Positions 1 through 8,204 of a stretch of 64,000 nucleotides of DNA are shown piece after piece. The stretch's first letter is position 1. The number at the start of each line of letters is the position of its first letter. A program made the position numbers and the translations under genes. The notes under the pieces are model-generated. The model was given only the letters and a program-made list of their open reading frames with translations, had not been told where the DNA came from and did no database searches. The DNA is from Lachnospiraceae bacterium (lineage in GTDB: Bacteria > Bacillota > Clostridia > Lachnospirales > Lachnospiraceae). The DNA lies in contig JAIDFQ010000063.1 of the NCBI GenBank assembly GCA_029054245.1, positions 35,459-99,458 of the forward strand, in the 5' to 3' direction.

Positions 1-831
1 AAAGGAACGATTAAGGTAAAAGAACTTACCATTATTAAGGACGGAAGCTTTTACCTTCCCATGCCGGAACGTGAAGGGTATGATTTCACAGGATGGTATC
101 TGGATGATGGCCTGACACAGTTTGCAGGGGCATACCATGATACCTACCGGATCACCAGAGATACAGATTTCTATGCAAAGTGGGAAAAATCAAAAGAAAA
201 CAGCGGCGGTAATGGAGATTCAGGAAACAGTGGAAATACAGAAAATGGAGACAGTAGCAGCGGTGACAATACACAGGGTAGCGATAATGCTAATGAATCC
301 TTAAATACCTACACCATCAAATATGATGCCAACGGTGGCAAGACAAAAAATGCATCTGTCAAAGTAGTAAAAGGCGGCAGTGTGAAGCTCCCGGCGGCAG
401 AGCGTGAAGGATATATTTTTAAAGGCTGGTACACAGACAGGCAGGTATTTATCGGAACCGAGGGAGAGACCTGTAAGCCCAGCAGGAGCATCAGCCTCTA
501 TGCAAGATGGGAAAAAGCAGAAAATGACGGTAAGGACGATTCGGACAATAACAGTACAGAAAACACCAACGATAAGGACAATAAGAACACTTCGGACAAA
601 AATCAGAATACAAGCGGAACTGTCTCCGGCAATTCGGCAGGCAGCCCTTCAGATAAAAATACAGATACCAATACCGGAACGGAAGGAGGGAATGGAAATG
701 CAGGAAAAGGATCAGAGCCGGTTATCCAGACTGGCTATGCGTCACCCTTTTATCTTCTTGCTGCCCTTGGGCTGTGCGGCGTTGTGCTTGCTGCTGCATC
801 TGTGCTTGAAGGGAAGAAAATCTGTCCTTGA
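1..831 (+). CDS. Sortase-anchored surface protein with InlB-type repeats (5' end outside window)
   Basis: The reading frame is open to the left edge, so the N-terminus is missing; 276 residues are visible. Two Listeria-Bacteroides (InlB B-type) repeats are recognisable by EREGYxFxGWYxD and a closing YAKW/YARW, at about residues 20-62 and 104-170. Long Asn/Ser/Asp/Gly/Thr-rich linkers separate them. The C-terminus has a cell-wall sorting signal: VIQTG near residue 241, a hydrophobic segment, then a short basic tail (EGKK). VIQTG is not the classical LPxTG. A class B sortase follows within about 215 bp and is the likely anchoring enzyme. The product is probably an exported surface or adhesion protein carried as element cargo. 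The repeat and anchor are seen; the ligand is unknown. Confidence 0.8.
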   Translation, partial: KGTIKVKELTIIKDGSFYLPMPEREGYDFTGWYLDDGLTQFAGAYHDTYRITRDTDFYAKWEKSKENSGGNGDSGNSGNTENGDSSSGDNTQGSDNANESLNTYTIKYDANGGKTKNASVKVVKGGSVKLPAAEREGYIFKGWYTDRQVFIGTEGETCKPSRSISLYARWEKAENDGKDDSDNNSTENTNDKDNKNTSDKNQNTSGTVSGNSAGSPSDKNTDTNTGTEGGNGNAGKGSEPVIQTGYASPFYLLAALGLCGVVLAAASVLEGKKICP

Positions 832-840
832 AGGACAGAT
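820..840. repeat. 10-bp perfect hairpin over the stop codon of the surface protein gene
   Basis: ATCTGTCCTT and AAGGACAGAT flank a single G and include the TGA stop at 829-831. No T tract follows, so it is not a typical intrinsic terminator; it may act as a 3' stabiliser. Confidence 0.5.
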
Positions 841-936
841 GGAGAAATGCTGCCTGTAGTGGGTGCGTATTATAAGGATATATTTTATGGTACAGGAACA
901 GGCAGGGATCAAATAATGCTGTGATAACCACAGTTT

Positions 937-968
937 AAAATGCGGCAGGGGCTTTTGCTCCTGCCATT
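937..968 (+). terminator. Weak terminator-like hairpin before the sortase gene
   Basis: AAATGcGGCAGG pairs with CCTGCCATTT around a T-rich loop. The T tract after the stem is poor, so termination would be partial at best. Confidence 0.35.
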
Positions 969-1045
969 TGAAATCATGGCGGCAGGTATCCGATTTTTAG
1001 AATGTGGCGGTACCTGCCGCTATTTACATAGAAGAAAGGGAGCGC

Positions 1046-1966
1046 ATGGAAAAAATAAAATATTTTATTAGCTGGCTTGGGGAGAATCTTTTCCCTGGCC
1101 TGCCGGAAAAGAAAAGGCGGCGGATCGCAGTGCAGATCATAGTGGGAATTTCCCTTGCCTTTGTCTGTATGGCTGCCATGGGGATATTCCGTTACAAGGC
1201 AGTGAAGCAGCTTGAAAAATATCAGGCGATAGCAGACGCTTATGCACAGCTTGACATTATCTTGGAAGAAGAAAGGGAGCAGTCGCAGAAGGAAGCGGCG
1301 GCGGAACTGCAAGAACTTTTCTCCGAAATGGAAGCGGATGCAGAACGGTACAGGCAGGAGTATGAAGCGGAAATGAGGGAGAGGGGATTGGAAGCCTATG
1401 ATTGGGATGCATTATGCAGTGAAAATGAGGATATCAAAGGCTGGCTCTGCATCCCTGATACCTTGATCAATTTCCCCGTAGTGGGAACAGATGACAACGC
1501 CTTTTACCTCTCCCATGATTTTACAGGAGATAAGAGCAGCGCAGGGTGCCCTTTTATGGATAAGGACACGCAGGTATGGGATTTCAACCGCATCATCTAC
1601 GGCCACAACATGGGCGCAGGTTCAGAAGCTATGTTCTCCACCCTGTTAGATTATGAAAAAGAAGATTATTTCATGGAAAACCGGATTATCTATTTCACAG
1701 ATGCTTATGGGAGCGCAACTGCCTACCAGGTAATGGCAGTGGTCAAATACAGCATAGACGATTTGGAAGAATGGGATTTCCGCATAAGGAACCATGCTGA
1801 TATGGAGAACTACAATGCATGGATGGAACAGTTACAGGGAAGAGCCTTGTATTATGCAGAACCTGACAATGCGCCTACCAGCATCATCACCCTTGCCACC
1901 TGTGACAGGAGGATTCATGGGAAAAATGGGAGATTCCTTGTTGTGGCAGGGAAGATGGCCGGATAG
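1046..1966 (+). CDS. Class B sortase
   Basis: This is a membrane-anchored cysteine transpeptidase of 306 residues that would attach surface proteins to the cell wall. It has a basic patch and one membrane segment at about residues 27-48, a charged coiled-coil-like stalk to about residue 115, then the sortase domain. Catalytic residues are visible: H187 in IIYGHNMG, C286 in TLATC and R296 in NGRFLVV. The TLxTC form and the long N-terminal helix fit class B. I chose the ATG at 1046 because GAAAGGGAG lies directly upstream; an in-frame ATG at 1004 has no good ribosome site. The preceding gene with a VIQTG sorting signal is the obvious substrate. Family assignment is secure; the substrate link is inferred. 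Confidence 0.9.
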   Translation: MEKIKYFISWLGENLFPGLPEKKRRRIAVQIIVGISLAFVCMAAMGIFRYKAVKQLEKYQAIADAYAQLDIILEEEREQSQKEAAAELQELFSEMEADAERYRQEYEAEMRERGLEAYDWDALCSENEDIKGWLCIPDTLINFPVVGTDDNAFYLSHDFTGDKSSAGCPFMDKDTQVWDFNRIIYGHNMGAGSEAMFSTLLDYEKEDYFMENRIIYFTDAYGSATAYQVMAVVKYSIDDLEEWDFRIRNHADMENYNAWMEQLQGRALYYAEPDNAPTSIITLATCDRRIHGKNGRFLVVAGKMAG

Positions 1967-2077
1967 AACAATATGGTATGTTTTCGGGAAAAAACAAAAT
2001 AATACACTGAAAATTGTCTTGTGATATGGTATAATCAGGGAAATGTATTTTTGGTATTCGGATAGGTGGCATACAGC

Positions 2078-2929
2078 ATGAAAGCATTATATGTTACAGA
2101 TTTACATGGGGATAAAAGCAAATACAGGAAGTCACTGGATATTGCCGTAGAAGAAGGTATCAGTGTCATTGTGAATGGCGGCGATATGCTTCCTAAACTT
2201 GGAGAAAGGCATTTGGAACAGCCCTTGTTCATCAACGGGTTTTTGAGGGATTATTTTTTTGAACTTCAAGAGCACAATATTACCTGTCTTGCCATGCTGG
2301 GAAATGATGACCTGCTAGCAGTGGACGCCCTGTTTGAAAAGGTCTGTGGGGAATTTGGAAACGTCCATAATATAGCAGGAAAAAAAGTTTGCGTTGGCGG
2401 GTATGAATTTATTGGGATGAACCATATATTAGACCATCCTTTCAGCTGTAAAGACAGGGTTGTTACAGAAACGCATTATATCCCACAAAGACAGTTAAGC
2501 CCTGTTGCGGGTATTTCCAATGAGTACGGGTATGACAGGATATATAACTGGCTGGAATATTCAAGGACGGAGCTTCCACATATGGGCGATATCCTGAAAA
2601 AACTGCCGGAGCCGGAAAATCCACAGCAGACGGTCTATGTGATGCATATGCCCCCTGCCGGGTTAAGGCTGGGGCAGCTCCTATATCAGGATTTAGACAT
2701 AGGTTCAGCAGATATTTACGGGTTCCTTAAAGAGAAACAGCCGCTGCTTTCCCTGCATGGGCATATCCACGAAGCCCCTGACACAGAAAAAGGGAAATGG
2801 ATCAACCAGATACGCCGTACAGCCTGCATCCAGACGGGGCAGACGGAGCTTGATGATAAAGACATGGTCTATGCGGAGCTTGATTTACAAAAGCAGGAGT
2901 ATTTGAGGAAAATCATAAATGTAAAATAA
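2078..2929 (+). CDS. Calcineurin-like metallophosphoesterase
   Basis: The 283-residue protein has the five metallophosphoesterase blocks in order: DLHGD (D8, H10), GGD near 34-36, GND(D) near 80, a single His in the VMHMPP segment, and GHIH near the C-terminus. These ligate a dinuclear metal centre. The substrate (phosphoprotein, nucleotide or nucleic acid) cannot be told. Start is the ATG at 2078 with AGGTGG eight bases upstream; a GTG at 2066 is in frame but lies over this site. Enzymes of this type are frequent cargo near the recombinase end of clostridial conjugative elements. A terminator follows at once. Confidence 0.8.
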   Translation: MKALYVTDLHGDKSKYRKSLDIAVEEGISVIVNGGDMLPKLGERHLEQPLFINGFLRDYFFELQEHNITCLAMLGNDDLLAVDALFEKVCGEFGNVHNIAGKKVCVGGYEFIGMNHILDHPFSCKDRVVTETHYIPQRQLSPVAGISNEYGYDRIYNWLEYSRTELPHMGDILKKLPEPENPQQTVYVMHMPPAGLRLGQLLYQDLDIGSADIYGFLKEKQPLLSLHGHIHEAPDTEKGKWINQIRRTACIQTGQTELDDKDMVYAELDLQKQEYLRKIINVK

Positions 2930-2930
2930 C

Positions 2931-2957
2931 AAAAAGCACCAGCAATGGTGTTTTTTT
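2931..2957 (+). terminator. Intrinsic terminator after the phosphoesterase gene
   Basis: A-rich start, CACCA/TGGTG stem with a 4-nt loop, then seven T. The flanking A run could make it work on both strands. Confidence 0.7.
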
Positions 2958-2981
2958 GATACCCGGAAATGAGGTGGAAAC

Positions 2982-3128
2982 TTGGAAAAGGAAGGGCAGC
3001 CGGAAAAAATCCAGATCGGAAACACGACGTTTTATGTAACAGCAGTCTTTTCCGGTTCAGTCCAGTTGCAGTATTTGGTAAAAAGACTGATCCGGAAGGA
3101 GATTGAACAGGAAAATAGTGCCCGCTAA
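2982..3128 (+). CDS. tnpW: TnpW-like small transposon-encoded protein
   Basis: A 48-codon frame starts at TTG 2982 with GAGGTGG four bases upstream. The product contains the IGNTTFYVTA segment followed by a basic helix (LVKRLIRKEI). This matches the TnpW type of tiny protein found beside large serine recombinases in Tn4451/Tn5397-like elements. Its role is unknown; a helper in excision or control is a guess. Position, 99 bp ahead of the recombinase gene and after the preceding terminator, supports it being real. An ATG at 2969 is in another frame. Confidence 0.65.
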   Translation: MEKEGQPEKIQIGNTTFYVTAVFSGSVQLQYLVKRLIRKEIEQENSAR

Positions 3129-3173
3129 TTGGGGAAAACAGCACAACAAATAGATGAAAAATTTGTGGAAATG

Positions 3174-3182
3174 TGATATAAT
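3174..3182 (+). promoter_or_regulatory. Extended -10 promoter of the recombinase gene
   Basis: TGATATAAT gives a perfect TATAAT (3177-3182) with the TGn extension. No good -35 hexamer is seen. The start codon lies 45 bp downstream. Confidence 0.55.
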
Positions 3183-3226
3183 CATACTATACAGAGTAGT
3201 TTGTTTGCTGTTGGAAAGGAGCAGGA

Positions 3227-4840
3227 ATGTTAAAACAGCAGACAAAATTAAGGGTTAGATTATATGCACGATTATCCAAAGACGACGGGGATGCTGATAA
3301 AGAGAGCAACAGCATTACCAACCAGTTGCAGATGTTAAGGTATCACGCTAAAGAAAAAGGCTTTGAAGTGATAGGAGAGTACGTGGATGATGGAATTTCC
3401 GGGACTACCTTCAACCGACCAGACCTGAACCGTATGATCAAGGATGCCATGAATGACAAAGAGTCAAGCGGCATCATGGTTAAGGATATGTCACGTTTCG
3501 GGCGTAACAATGCCATGTTCATGTATTACGTGGAAGAAATATTCCCAAACAATGACATCCTGTTTATCGCCCTGAATGATGATGTTGACACAAGGTTCGA
3601 TGAAAACGAGATGATGCCCTTTAAATCCATTATGAATGAGTATTATGCACGTGACACATCAAAGAAAATCCGCAGTGTCAAGAAAACAATGGCTCTGAGT
3701 GGCGGCTTCTGTGGTTCCTTTGCCCCATATGGCTATATGGTTGATCCGGAAAACAAGCGGAAACTGTTGGTCGATCCTGAAACAGCCCCTGTTGTCAGAC
3801 GCATTTTTGAACTGTCGAAGCAGAGTAACAGCGTCCACCAGATTGCAAGGACATTATGTGAGGATGGAATTTTGATTCCGAGGGCATACAGGGCAATGAA
3901 AAACGGTACACTGGAAACAAGTACAGGATTTAAGTTCCCGACGGACTGGGTAGGGAAAAATGTGAAGATGATCTTGGAAAATCAGGTGTATTTAGGGCAT
4001 ATGGTATCCCATAAGACACAGACAAAGTCATTCAAGAACAAAAAACTTGTGTCAGTTCCCGAAGAGGAATGGATCATAGTACGGAATACCCATGAGCCGA
4101 TTATTGACGAGGAAACTTTTGAACTGGTGCAGAAATTTATCAGTGTGAAAAAGCAGCATAATAAAACAAAACGCCCCAATATGTTTGTAGGGCTTGTGAA
4201 ATGCCCTGACTGTGGGCGCAACATGGCATTTTCAAATCCGAATGGGAGAGAACCCCGCTTCCGCTGCAGAACCTATGCACGAAACAGCAATCTATGTACG
4301 ACACATGCGATTTCATATGACGCATTGAAGCAGATAGTCATGGGCGATATCCAGAAGCATATCAGGAACATGGAATCGTTGGGAGAGCAGTTCATTGAAG
4401 AAATGCATGAGCTGAGCGAAAAGGGCGGCGGACAGAAAATCCAGCAGTTTGGACAGAACTTAGAAGCAACAGAAAAACGGATTGCAGAAATAGACAATAT
4501 GATTATGAAGCTCTTTGAGCAGAATGCTTTAAGGAAGATTTCAGATGAACGGTTTGAAAAAATGTCATCAGCTTATGAGAGTGAGCAGAAGGAGCTTAAC
4601 CAGAAGCGGAACGATTTAAAGGCAAAGATAAAAGCTGAGGAAATGAAAACCCAAAACACCAATCAGTTTTTGGAAACCATCCGGAAATATGAAACAGTAA
4701 CAGAGTTGAACCGTTCCATGCTGGTAGAGCTGATAGACAGCATTTATGTGTATCAGGCAGAAGGGATCGGGAAGGAACGAAAACAGAGAGTAGAAATTAA
4801 CTATCGTTTTCTTGCGGGGTCTCAATGTGGTATTACCTGA
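3227..4840 (+). CDS. Large serine recombinase (TnpX-type) of the integrative element
   Basis: This 537-residue site-specific integrase/excisionase catalyses insertion and excision of the element through a covalent serine-DNA intermediate. The N-terminal resolvase domain (about 8-160) carries the catalytic Ser in YARLSKDD and the SRFGRN motif. The recombinase DNA-binding domain follows (about 175-290), then a zinc ribbon with CPDC and FRC...LC pairs near residues 325-360, then a long coiled coil (about 385-485) and a C-terminal INYRF segment. GGAAAGGAG precedes the ATG. The last codons and the TGA stop overlap the broken fic gene, so the element's right end probably lies at or inside the 3' tip of this gene. 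Intact and likely active. Confidence 0.93.
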   Translation: MLKQQTKLRVRLYARLSKDDGDADKESNSITNQLQMLRYHAKEKGFEVIGEYVDDGISGTTFNRPDLNRMIKDAMNDKESSGIMVKDMSRFGRNNAMFMYYVEEIFPNNDILFIALNDDVDTRFDENEMMPFKSIMNEYYARDTSKKIRSVKKTMALSGGFCGSFAPYGYMVDPENKRKLLVDPETAPVVRRIFELSKQSNSVHQIARTLCEDGILIPRAYRAMKNGTLETSTGFKFPTDWVGKNVKMILENQVYLGHMVSHKTQTKSFKNKKLVSVPEEEWIIVRNTHEPIIDEETFELVQKFISVKKQHNKTKRPNMFVGLVKCPDCGRNMAFSNPNGREPRFRCRTYARNSNLCTTHAISYDALKQIVMGDIQKHIRNMESLGEQFIEEMHELSEKGGGQKIQQFGQNLEATEKRIAEIDNMIMKLFEQNALRKISDERFEKMSSAYESEQKELNQKRNDLKAKIKAEEMKTQNTNQFLETIRKYETVTELNRSMLVELIDSIYVYQAEGIGKERKQRVEINYRFLAGSQCGIT

Positions 4841-5054
4841 TGGAAACGGCAGAACTGGGAGGCTGCTTGTGAATTTGGAATTGATGAAAGCCGGATACCT
4901 GCCAATTGACATTAAGTTTGCAGACCGGATTTCTTATTACAATGCGTTTGATGAATATCATGTAAAGCATAATCTTGGTGCAATGGAAAAGCTGTTTGCA
5001 GGTTATGTGAATGCAAGGCTGGACAGTTACTTGATGATGCTGGAGATATCATAA
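4830..5054 (+). pseudogene. 3' remnant of a Fic-family gene, interrupted by the element
   Basis: From about 4836 the frame reads PDGNGRTGR, the second half of the Fic core HPFxDGNGR, then a normal Fic tail to the stop at 5052-5054. The HPF part and everything upstream are missing: the codons before the Pro read V-V-L and belong to the recombinase end. Fic proteins transfer AMP or other groups to target proteins, often as toxins. About 72 residues remain, so no function is expected. The 5' half should lie at the other end of the element, outside the window. Confidence 0.75.
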
Positions 5055-5121
5055 ATCCAAGAAACTATATGAAAAGCACAGGAGATTCTGTAATGATTGT
5101 ATTACAATTACAAGTATATAA

Positions 5122-5262
5122 TTTTACGGAACTCAATTTGAAATAATCAACCAACTTATAGAAAAAATTCTTGTTTCTGAACCCGTAGAAACAGACGGGC
5201 AGAAAATGCAACGACTTACTATCCATTACAAGTTCATTGGGGTATTGGAAACCCTTGAATAA
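5122..5262 (+). pseudogene. C-terminal stump of a second large serine recombinase
   Basis: An in-frame stretch of 46 codons ending at TAA 5260-5262 reads IINQLIEKILVSEP and then RLTIHYKFIGVLE. This is the usual C-terminal pattern of large serine recombinases: a helix ending in KILV, then an I-x-Y-x-F strand. A stop at 5119-5121 closes the frame upstream, so it is a fragment. It sits 67 bp after the fic remnant and differs from the intact recombinase, so it marks a separate, decayed element. Confidence 0.65.
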
Positions 5263-5753
5263 TGGATATTTTCTAAGTCACCTATTCCAACTATCCAACA
5301 GAGGCCGGGCGGGAGGGGTTCCAGAGAACTAAGAACTGGCGCAGAGGCTAAGAAATGGGTTTTTATCGTACAGTGTTTTCACTCAAGCGGGCTGCTCGTT
5401 TCTTTTTTTATTGCCAGAATATTATGGATGACATGAGCATCAGAGACAGACTCCGGCAGAAAGAGCAGATAGTATTCTGCATCTTTCCGGTATCTTCTAT
5501 AGTGATGAGAGCAGGAGAGTTCTGTGGCAAGGACTTCCTCAAAAGCCTGCTATGCAGAGAAGAAAAACTGCTTTCACTTAGGGTAAAGACCATGAAACAC
5601 AGGAAAACATAAAAAAATCAGAGGGGATGTTTCCCAAAATGCATACAAAATTTGTGCAGTTATGATATAATTCAAATATTATGTTAATTGGATCTATTGA
5701 GTTTCATTTAAGCATTAAAATATAAATTTTGGCGAGGTATAGGAGGAAATCAA
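5263..5753. other. Gene-poor junction sequence with one possible minus-strand remnant
   Basis: No convincing intact gene. On the minus strand, 5379-5549 reads through 56 codons rich in charged and aromatic residues (RRYRKDAEYYLLFLPES) before a stop, with no start codon; it may be the tail of a decayed gene that I do not recognise. A plus-strand frame at 5355-5612 has no supporting ribosome site or motif. The last 100 bp hold the promoter of the next gene. Confidence 0.4.
5663..5671 (+). promoter_or_regulatory. Extended -10 promoter of the MetH-reactivation-like gene
   Basis: TGATATAAT (TATAAT at 5666-5671) lies 83 bp before the start codon, with no clear -35. The same nonamer is used by the recombinase gene. 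Confidence 0.5.
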
Positions 5754-6446
5754 ATGGCAGCGTTTTTTGCGAATGTATTGGATAAATTTTTGTCACCTGC
5801 TTTTTTAGAAGGAGTACGCAAAAAATTCCATTACGATGAAATACAAGCACTTGAATTTCAAGCAGTGGCTGAGGAAATGCTGCCATTGATGCGTGAAGAA
5901 GCCTTTTGGGAGAGAAGAGTATCTTTTGGAGAAAAGAAACATCAAAGTGAAGCGTATAGCGTGATTCATGAACAGGTTGTTATGTCTTTAGGCAATGGTG
6001 TAGATTGTTTACAGGAAAGATATAGCGAAAGAGAACTGTTGTCACAAAGCTATATGATTGAGGTACTGGCAAGCGAACTTTTATTGCAGGGATATGCTGC
6101 TTATAACCATTATATCAAAGAAAATACGGACTGGCATGTTGCCAGGTATCATTTCCTTGGAAGTGAGGAGGATTTCCCATTAGAGATGCTGCCGGATCTG
6201 TTAAAAGAACTGACGCCGCTGATTACCTGTAATTCTGCTTTTTGTATGTTGCCGAAAAAGAGTGTTGCATTTATTGCAGAACTTACACAGGATGATAAAG
6301 TTCAGTGTAGAGGTATTTGCGCTGGATGTAATAATCTTGATTGTTCAAATAGAATGGAAGATGGTGGTTTGGTTCAGAAACGGTTTTCATTAATGGCTGA
6401 TATGCCGTTGACTTACGGATATGGACGGATTTTCGGATTGGTTTAA
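5754..6446 (+). CDS. Stand-alone protein resembling the MetH (B12-dependent methionine synthase) activation domain
   Basis: The 230-residue soluble protein starts at ATG 5754 after AGGAGG. Its second half has the layout of clostridial methionine-synthase activation-domain proteins: a segment of type LTPLITCNSAFCMLPKKSVAFI, matching the T-x-S-x-x-M-x-P-x-x-S-V strand of that fold, and a Cys-rich C-terminus CxGCNNLDCSNR. In MetH this domain binds AdoMet and remethylates oxidised cob(II)alamin. It lies just upstream of a cobalamin riboswitch and the B12 operon, consistent with corrinoid-protein maintenance. The N-terminal third is not recognised. Assignment is by pattern only; it could be an unrelated Cys-rich protein. 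Confidence 0.5.
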   Translation: MAAFFANVLDKFLSPAFLEGVRKKFHYDEIQALEFQAVAEEMLPLMREEAFWERRVSFGEKKHQSEAYSVIHEQVVMSLGNGVDCLQERYSERELLSQSYMIEVLASELLLQGYAAYNHYIKENTDWHVARYHFLGSEEDFPLEMLPDLLKELTPLITCNSAFCMLPKKSVAFIAELTQDDKVQCRGICAGCNNLDCSNRMEDGGLVQKRFSLMADMPLTYGYGRIFGLV

Positions 6447-6483
6447 TATTTTTCTGATAATAAATATTTTGATTTGCAGTTGT

Positions 6484-6511
6484 TGACATTAAGAAAAAAT
6501 ATGTTATACTT
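6484..6511 (+). promoter_or_regulatory. Sigma-A promoter driving the cobalamin riboswitch and operon
   Basis: TTGACA (6484-6489), 16-bp spacer, TATACT (6506-6511) with a TGT extension just before it. A near-consensus strong promoter placed about 25 bp before the riboswitch. Confidence 0.8.
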
Positions 6512-6533
6512 TGTACAATTGAATAGATAGCAT

Positions 6534-6730
6534 ACAGGTGTCAAAACAATGCGTGAAATAAGCATTGGTTTTGGTGAAAAGGGAAACAGGTGTAAATCCT
6601 GTACGAACTCGTCACCGTAATTAGGGAGTAGAAGCCGATATGTCACTGGGAAACTGGGAAGACGGCAGATGTGATGATCTATAAGCCGGGAGACCTGCCT
6701 GAATGCTGTACGGAAACATTTGTTTCGGAC
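6534..6730 (+). ncRNA. Cobalamin (AdoCbl) riboswitch
   Basis: The conserved blocks of the cobalamin aptamer appear in order: GGTGaaaaGGGAA near 6574, the GGTGtAAATCC core near 6590, a GTCACTGGGAA box near 6643, GAaGACGGC, the GATGATCTATAAGCC segment, and the B12-box AAGCCGGGAGACCTGCC at 6683-6699. The canonical GCCACTG is GTCACTG here. An intrinsic terminator follows about 90 bp later, so transcription attenuation when B12 is plentiful is expected for the operon beginning at 6916. Boundaries are approximate. Confidence 0.93.
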
Positions 6731-6821
6731 CACGAGTAACTGGTTGTACGTTTTGAACTTGCAGAAAGCACGATGTTCTATTGTTTGCATCGGAGTATTC
6801 GGCAGGCTTATTTTGTGTATG

Positions 6822-6861
6822 AATCCTTTACCGTAGTTATGTTATGGTAGAGGATTTTTTT
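6822..6861 (+). terminator. Riboswitch-controlled intrinsic terminator
   Basis: AATCCTTTACC pairs with GGTAGAGGATT (one mismatch, 11-bp stem, 13-nt loop) followed by five T. It lies between the aptamer and the first operon gene, as expected for an expression platform. Confidence 0.8.
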
Positions 6862-6915
6862 ATATACAAATTAAAATAATATTCCTGTGGAGCAACAGGG
6901 AAGGAAGAGGAGAAA

Positions 6916-8187
6916 ATGAAAAAGAAATTAGTAGTTGCTTTATTAACTGGTGCTATGACCTGCTCATTGGCACTGACAGGCTGTTCAAAGGAGGCTCCGG
7001 CATCGGCAGAAAATGCTGTACAGACAGAAATGGGCAGTATGGAGAACGCAGAATCAGCAGGAGAGAATAACAGCCAAGATCAGGCAGACGAATCAGGAGA
7101 AAATGACGAAACTTCTGATCAGGCAGCGGCGGATGAAGTTGCTGCATTGATTGATGCAATCTATGTACAGGAAAGAACAGAAGATACCGATGCACAGTGT
7201 GCGCAGGCAAAAGCGGCATGGGATGCGCTGACGGATGTTCAGAAAGAATTAGTGGAAGGTGAAGAGGCTGATCCTGATTATTTTGGCAGGGATACAGGCG
7301 ACGCTTCCAAAGATGATCCTAGAAATCAGGATGATATCGGAGAAAATGAAATTCTGGTAGTCAGCTTCGGAACGTCATTTAACGATAGTCGTGTTAGTGA
7401 TATCAAAGGAATTGAGGATGCAATACAGGCAGCAAATCCTGACTGGTCTGTAAGAAGGGCTTTTACGGCACAGATTATTATCAACCATGTGCAGGCGCGG
7501 GATGGAGAGTTCATTGACAATATGGATCAGGCATTGGAACGTGCAGTAACAAATGGAGTAAAGAATTTAGTGATACAGCCTACTCATCTGATGCATGGGG
7601 CAGAGTATGATGAACTGATGGAAACAGTTGAAGCATACAGAGACCGATTTGAAACAGTAAAAGTTGCAGAGCCGCTTCTTGGGGAGGTTGGTGCAGATGC
7701 ATCAGTTGTCAATGAGGATAAGGCGGCGGTAGCAGAGGCAATCCTTGCGGCAGCTGTGTCAGACGCAGGTTATGGGAGTCTGGCGGAAGCGCAGGAGGAT
7801 GGAACGGCATTCGTATTTCTGGGACATGGCACTTCCCATGCGGCGAAGGTGAGTTACAGCCAGATGCAGACACAATTGACGGATATCGGCTGTGTCAATG
7901 CATTTATTGGAACAGTGGAAGGAGAACCAGAGGAAACATCCTGTGAGGCAGTGAAAGATGCTGTGACACAGGCAGGTTATACAAAAGTAATTCTCCGTCC
8001 GTTGATGGTTGTGGCAGGCGACCATGCCAATAATGATATGGCGGGAGAAGATGAGGATTCATGGCTTAATATGTTCAACGCAACAGGCAATTTTGAGAGT
8101 GTGGATGTACAGATTACAGGTCTTGGTTCCATTGATGACATTCAGAAACTTTATGTAGAACATACAGCAGCGGTAATGGAAGATTGA
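6916..8187 (+). CDS. cbiK: Extracytoplasmic CbiK-type sirohydrochlorin cobaltochelatase lipoprotein
   Basis: The 423-residue protein starts with a lipoprotein signal (lipobox LALTGC, Cys near 23), then an acidic, low-complexity linker to about residue 135. The rest is a CbiK chelatase domain beginning ILVVSFGTSFNDSR. CbiK inserts Co2+ into sirohydrochlorin, the first committed anaerobic B12 step. Metal-binding histidines are visible in GHGTSH and GDHANNDM. Normal CbiK is cytosolic and about 260 residues; this one is predicted outside the membrane, like the periplasmic CbiK of Desulfovibrio. It is the first gene after the riboswitch and precedes an ABC importer, so uptake of a tetrapyrrole or metal complex may be its context. 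Enzyme family sure; chelatase activity outside the cell inferred. Confidence 0.87.
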   Translation: MKKKLVVALLTGAMTCSLALTGCSKEAPASAENAVQTEMGSMENAESAGENNSQDQADESGENDETSDQAAADEVAALIDAIYVQERTEDTDAQCAQAKAAWDALTDVQKELVEGEEADPDYFGRDTGDASKDDPRNQDDIGENEILVVSFGTSFNDSRVSDIKGIEDAIQAANPDWSVRRAFTAQIIINHVQARDGEFIDNMDQALERAVTNGVKNLVIQPTHLMHGAEYDELMETVEAYRDRFETVKVAEPLLGEVGADASVVNEDKAAVAEAILAAAVSDAGYGSLAEAQEDGTAFVFLGHGTSHAAKVSYSQMQTQLTDIGCVNAFIGTVEGEPEETSCEAVKDAVTQAGYTKVILRPLMVVAGDHANNDMAGEDEDSWLNMFNATGNFESVDVQITGLGSIDDIQKLYVEHTAAVMED

Positions 8188-8204
8188 CAGGCGGGGTGAG
8201 AAGC

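Noticed and set aside
404..859. 151-codon frame overlapping the surface protein gene
   Set aside because: It lies in another frame of a low-complexity coding region, has no ribosome site, and its product is an artefact of Asn/Lys-rich codons.
5355..5612. 85-codon plus-strand frame after the recombinase stump
   Set aside because: No ribosome site, no recognisable motif and basic/hydrophobic composition typical of chance frames in decayed DNA.
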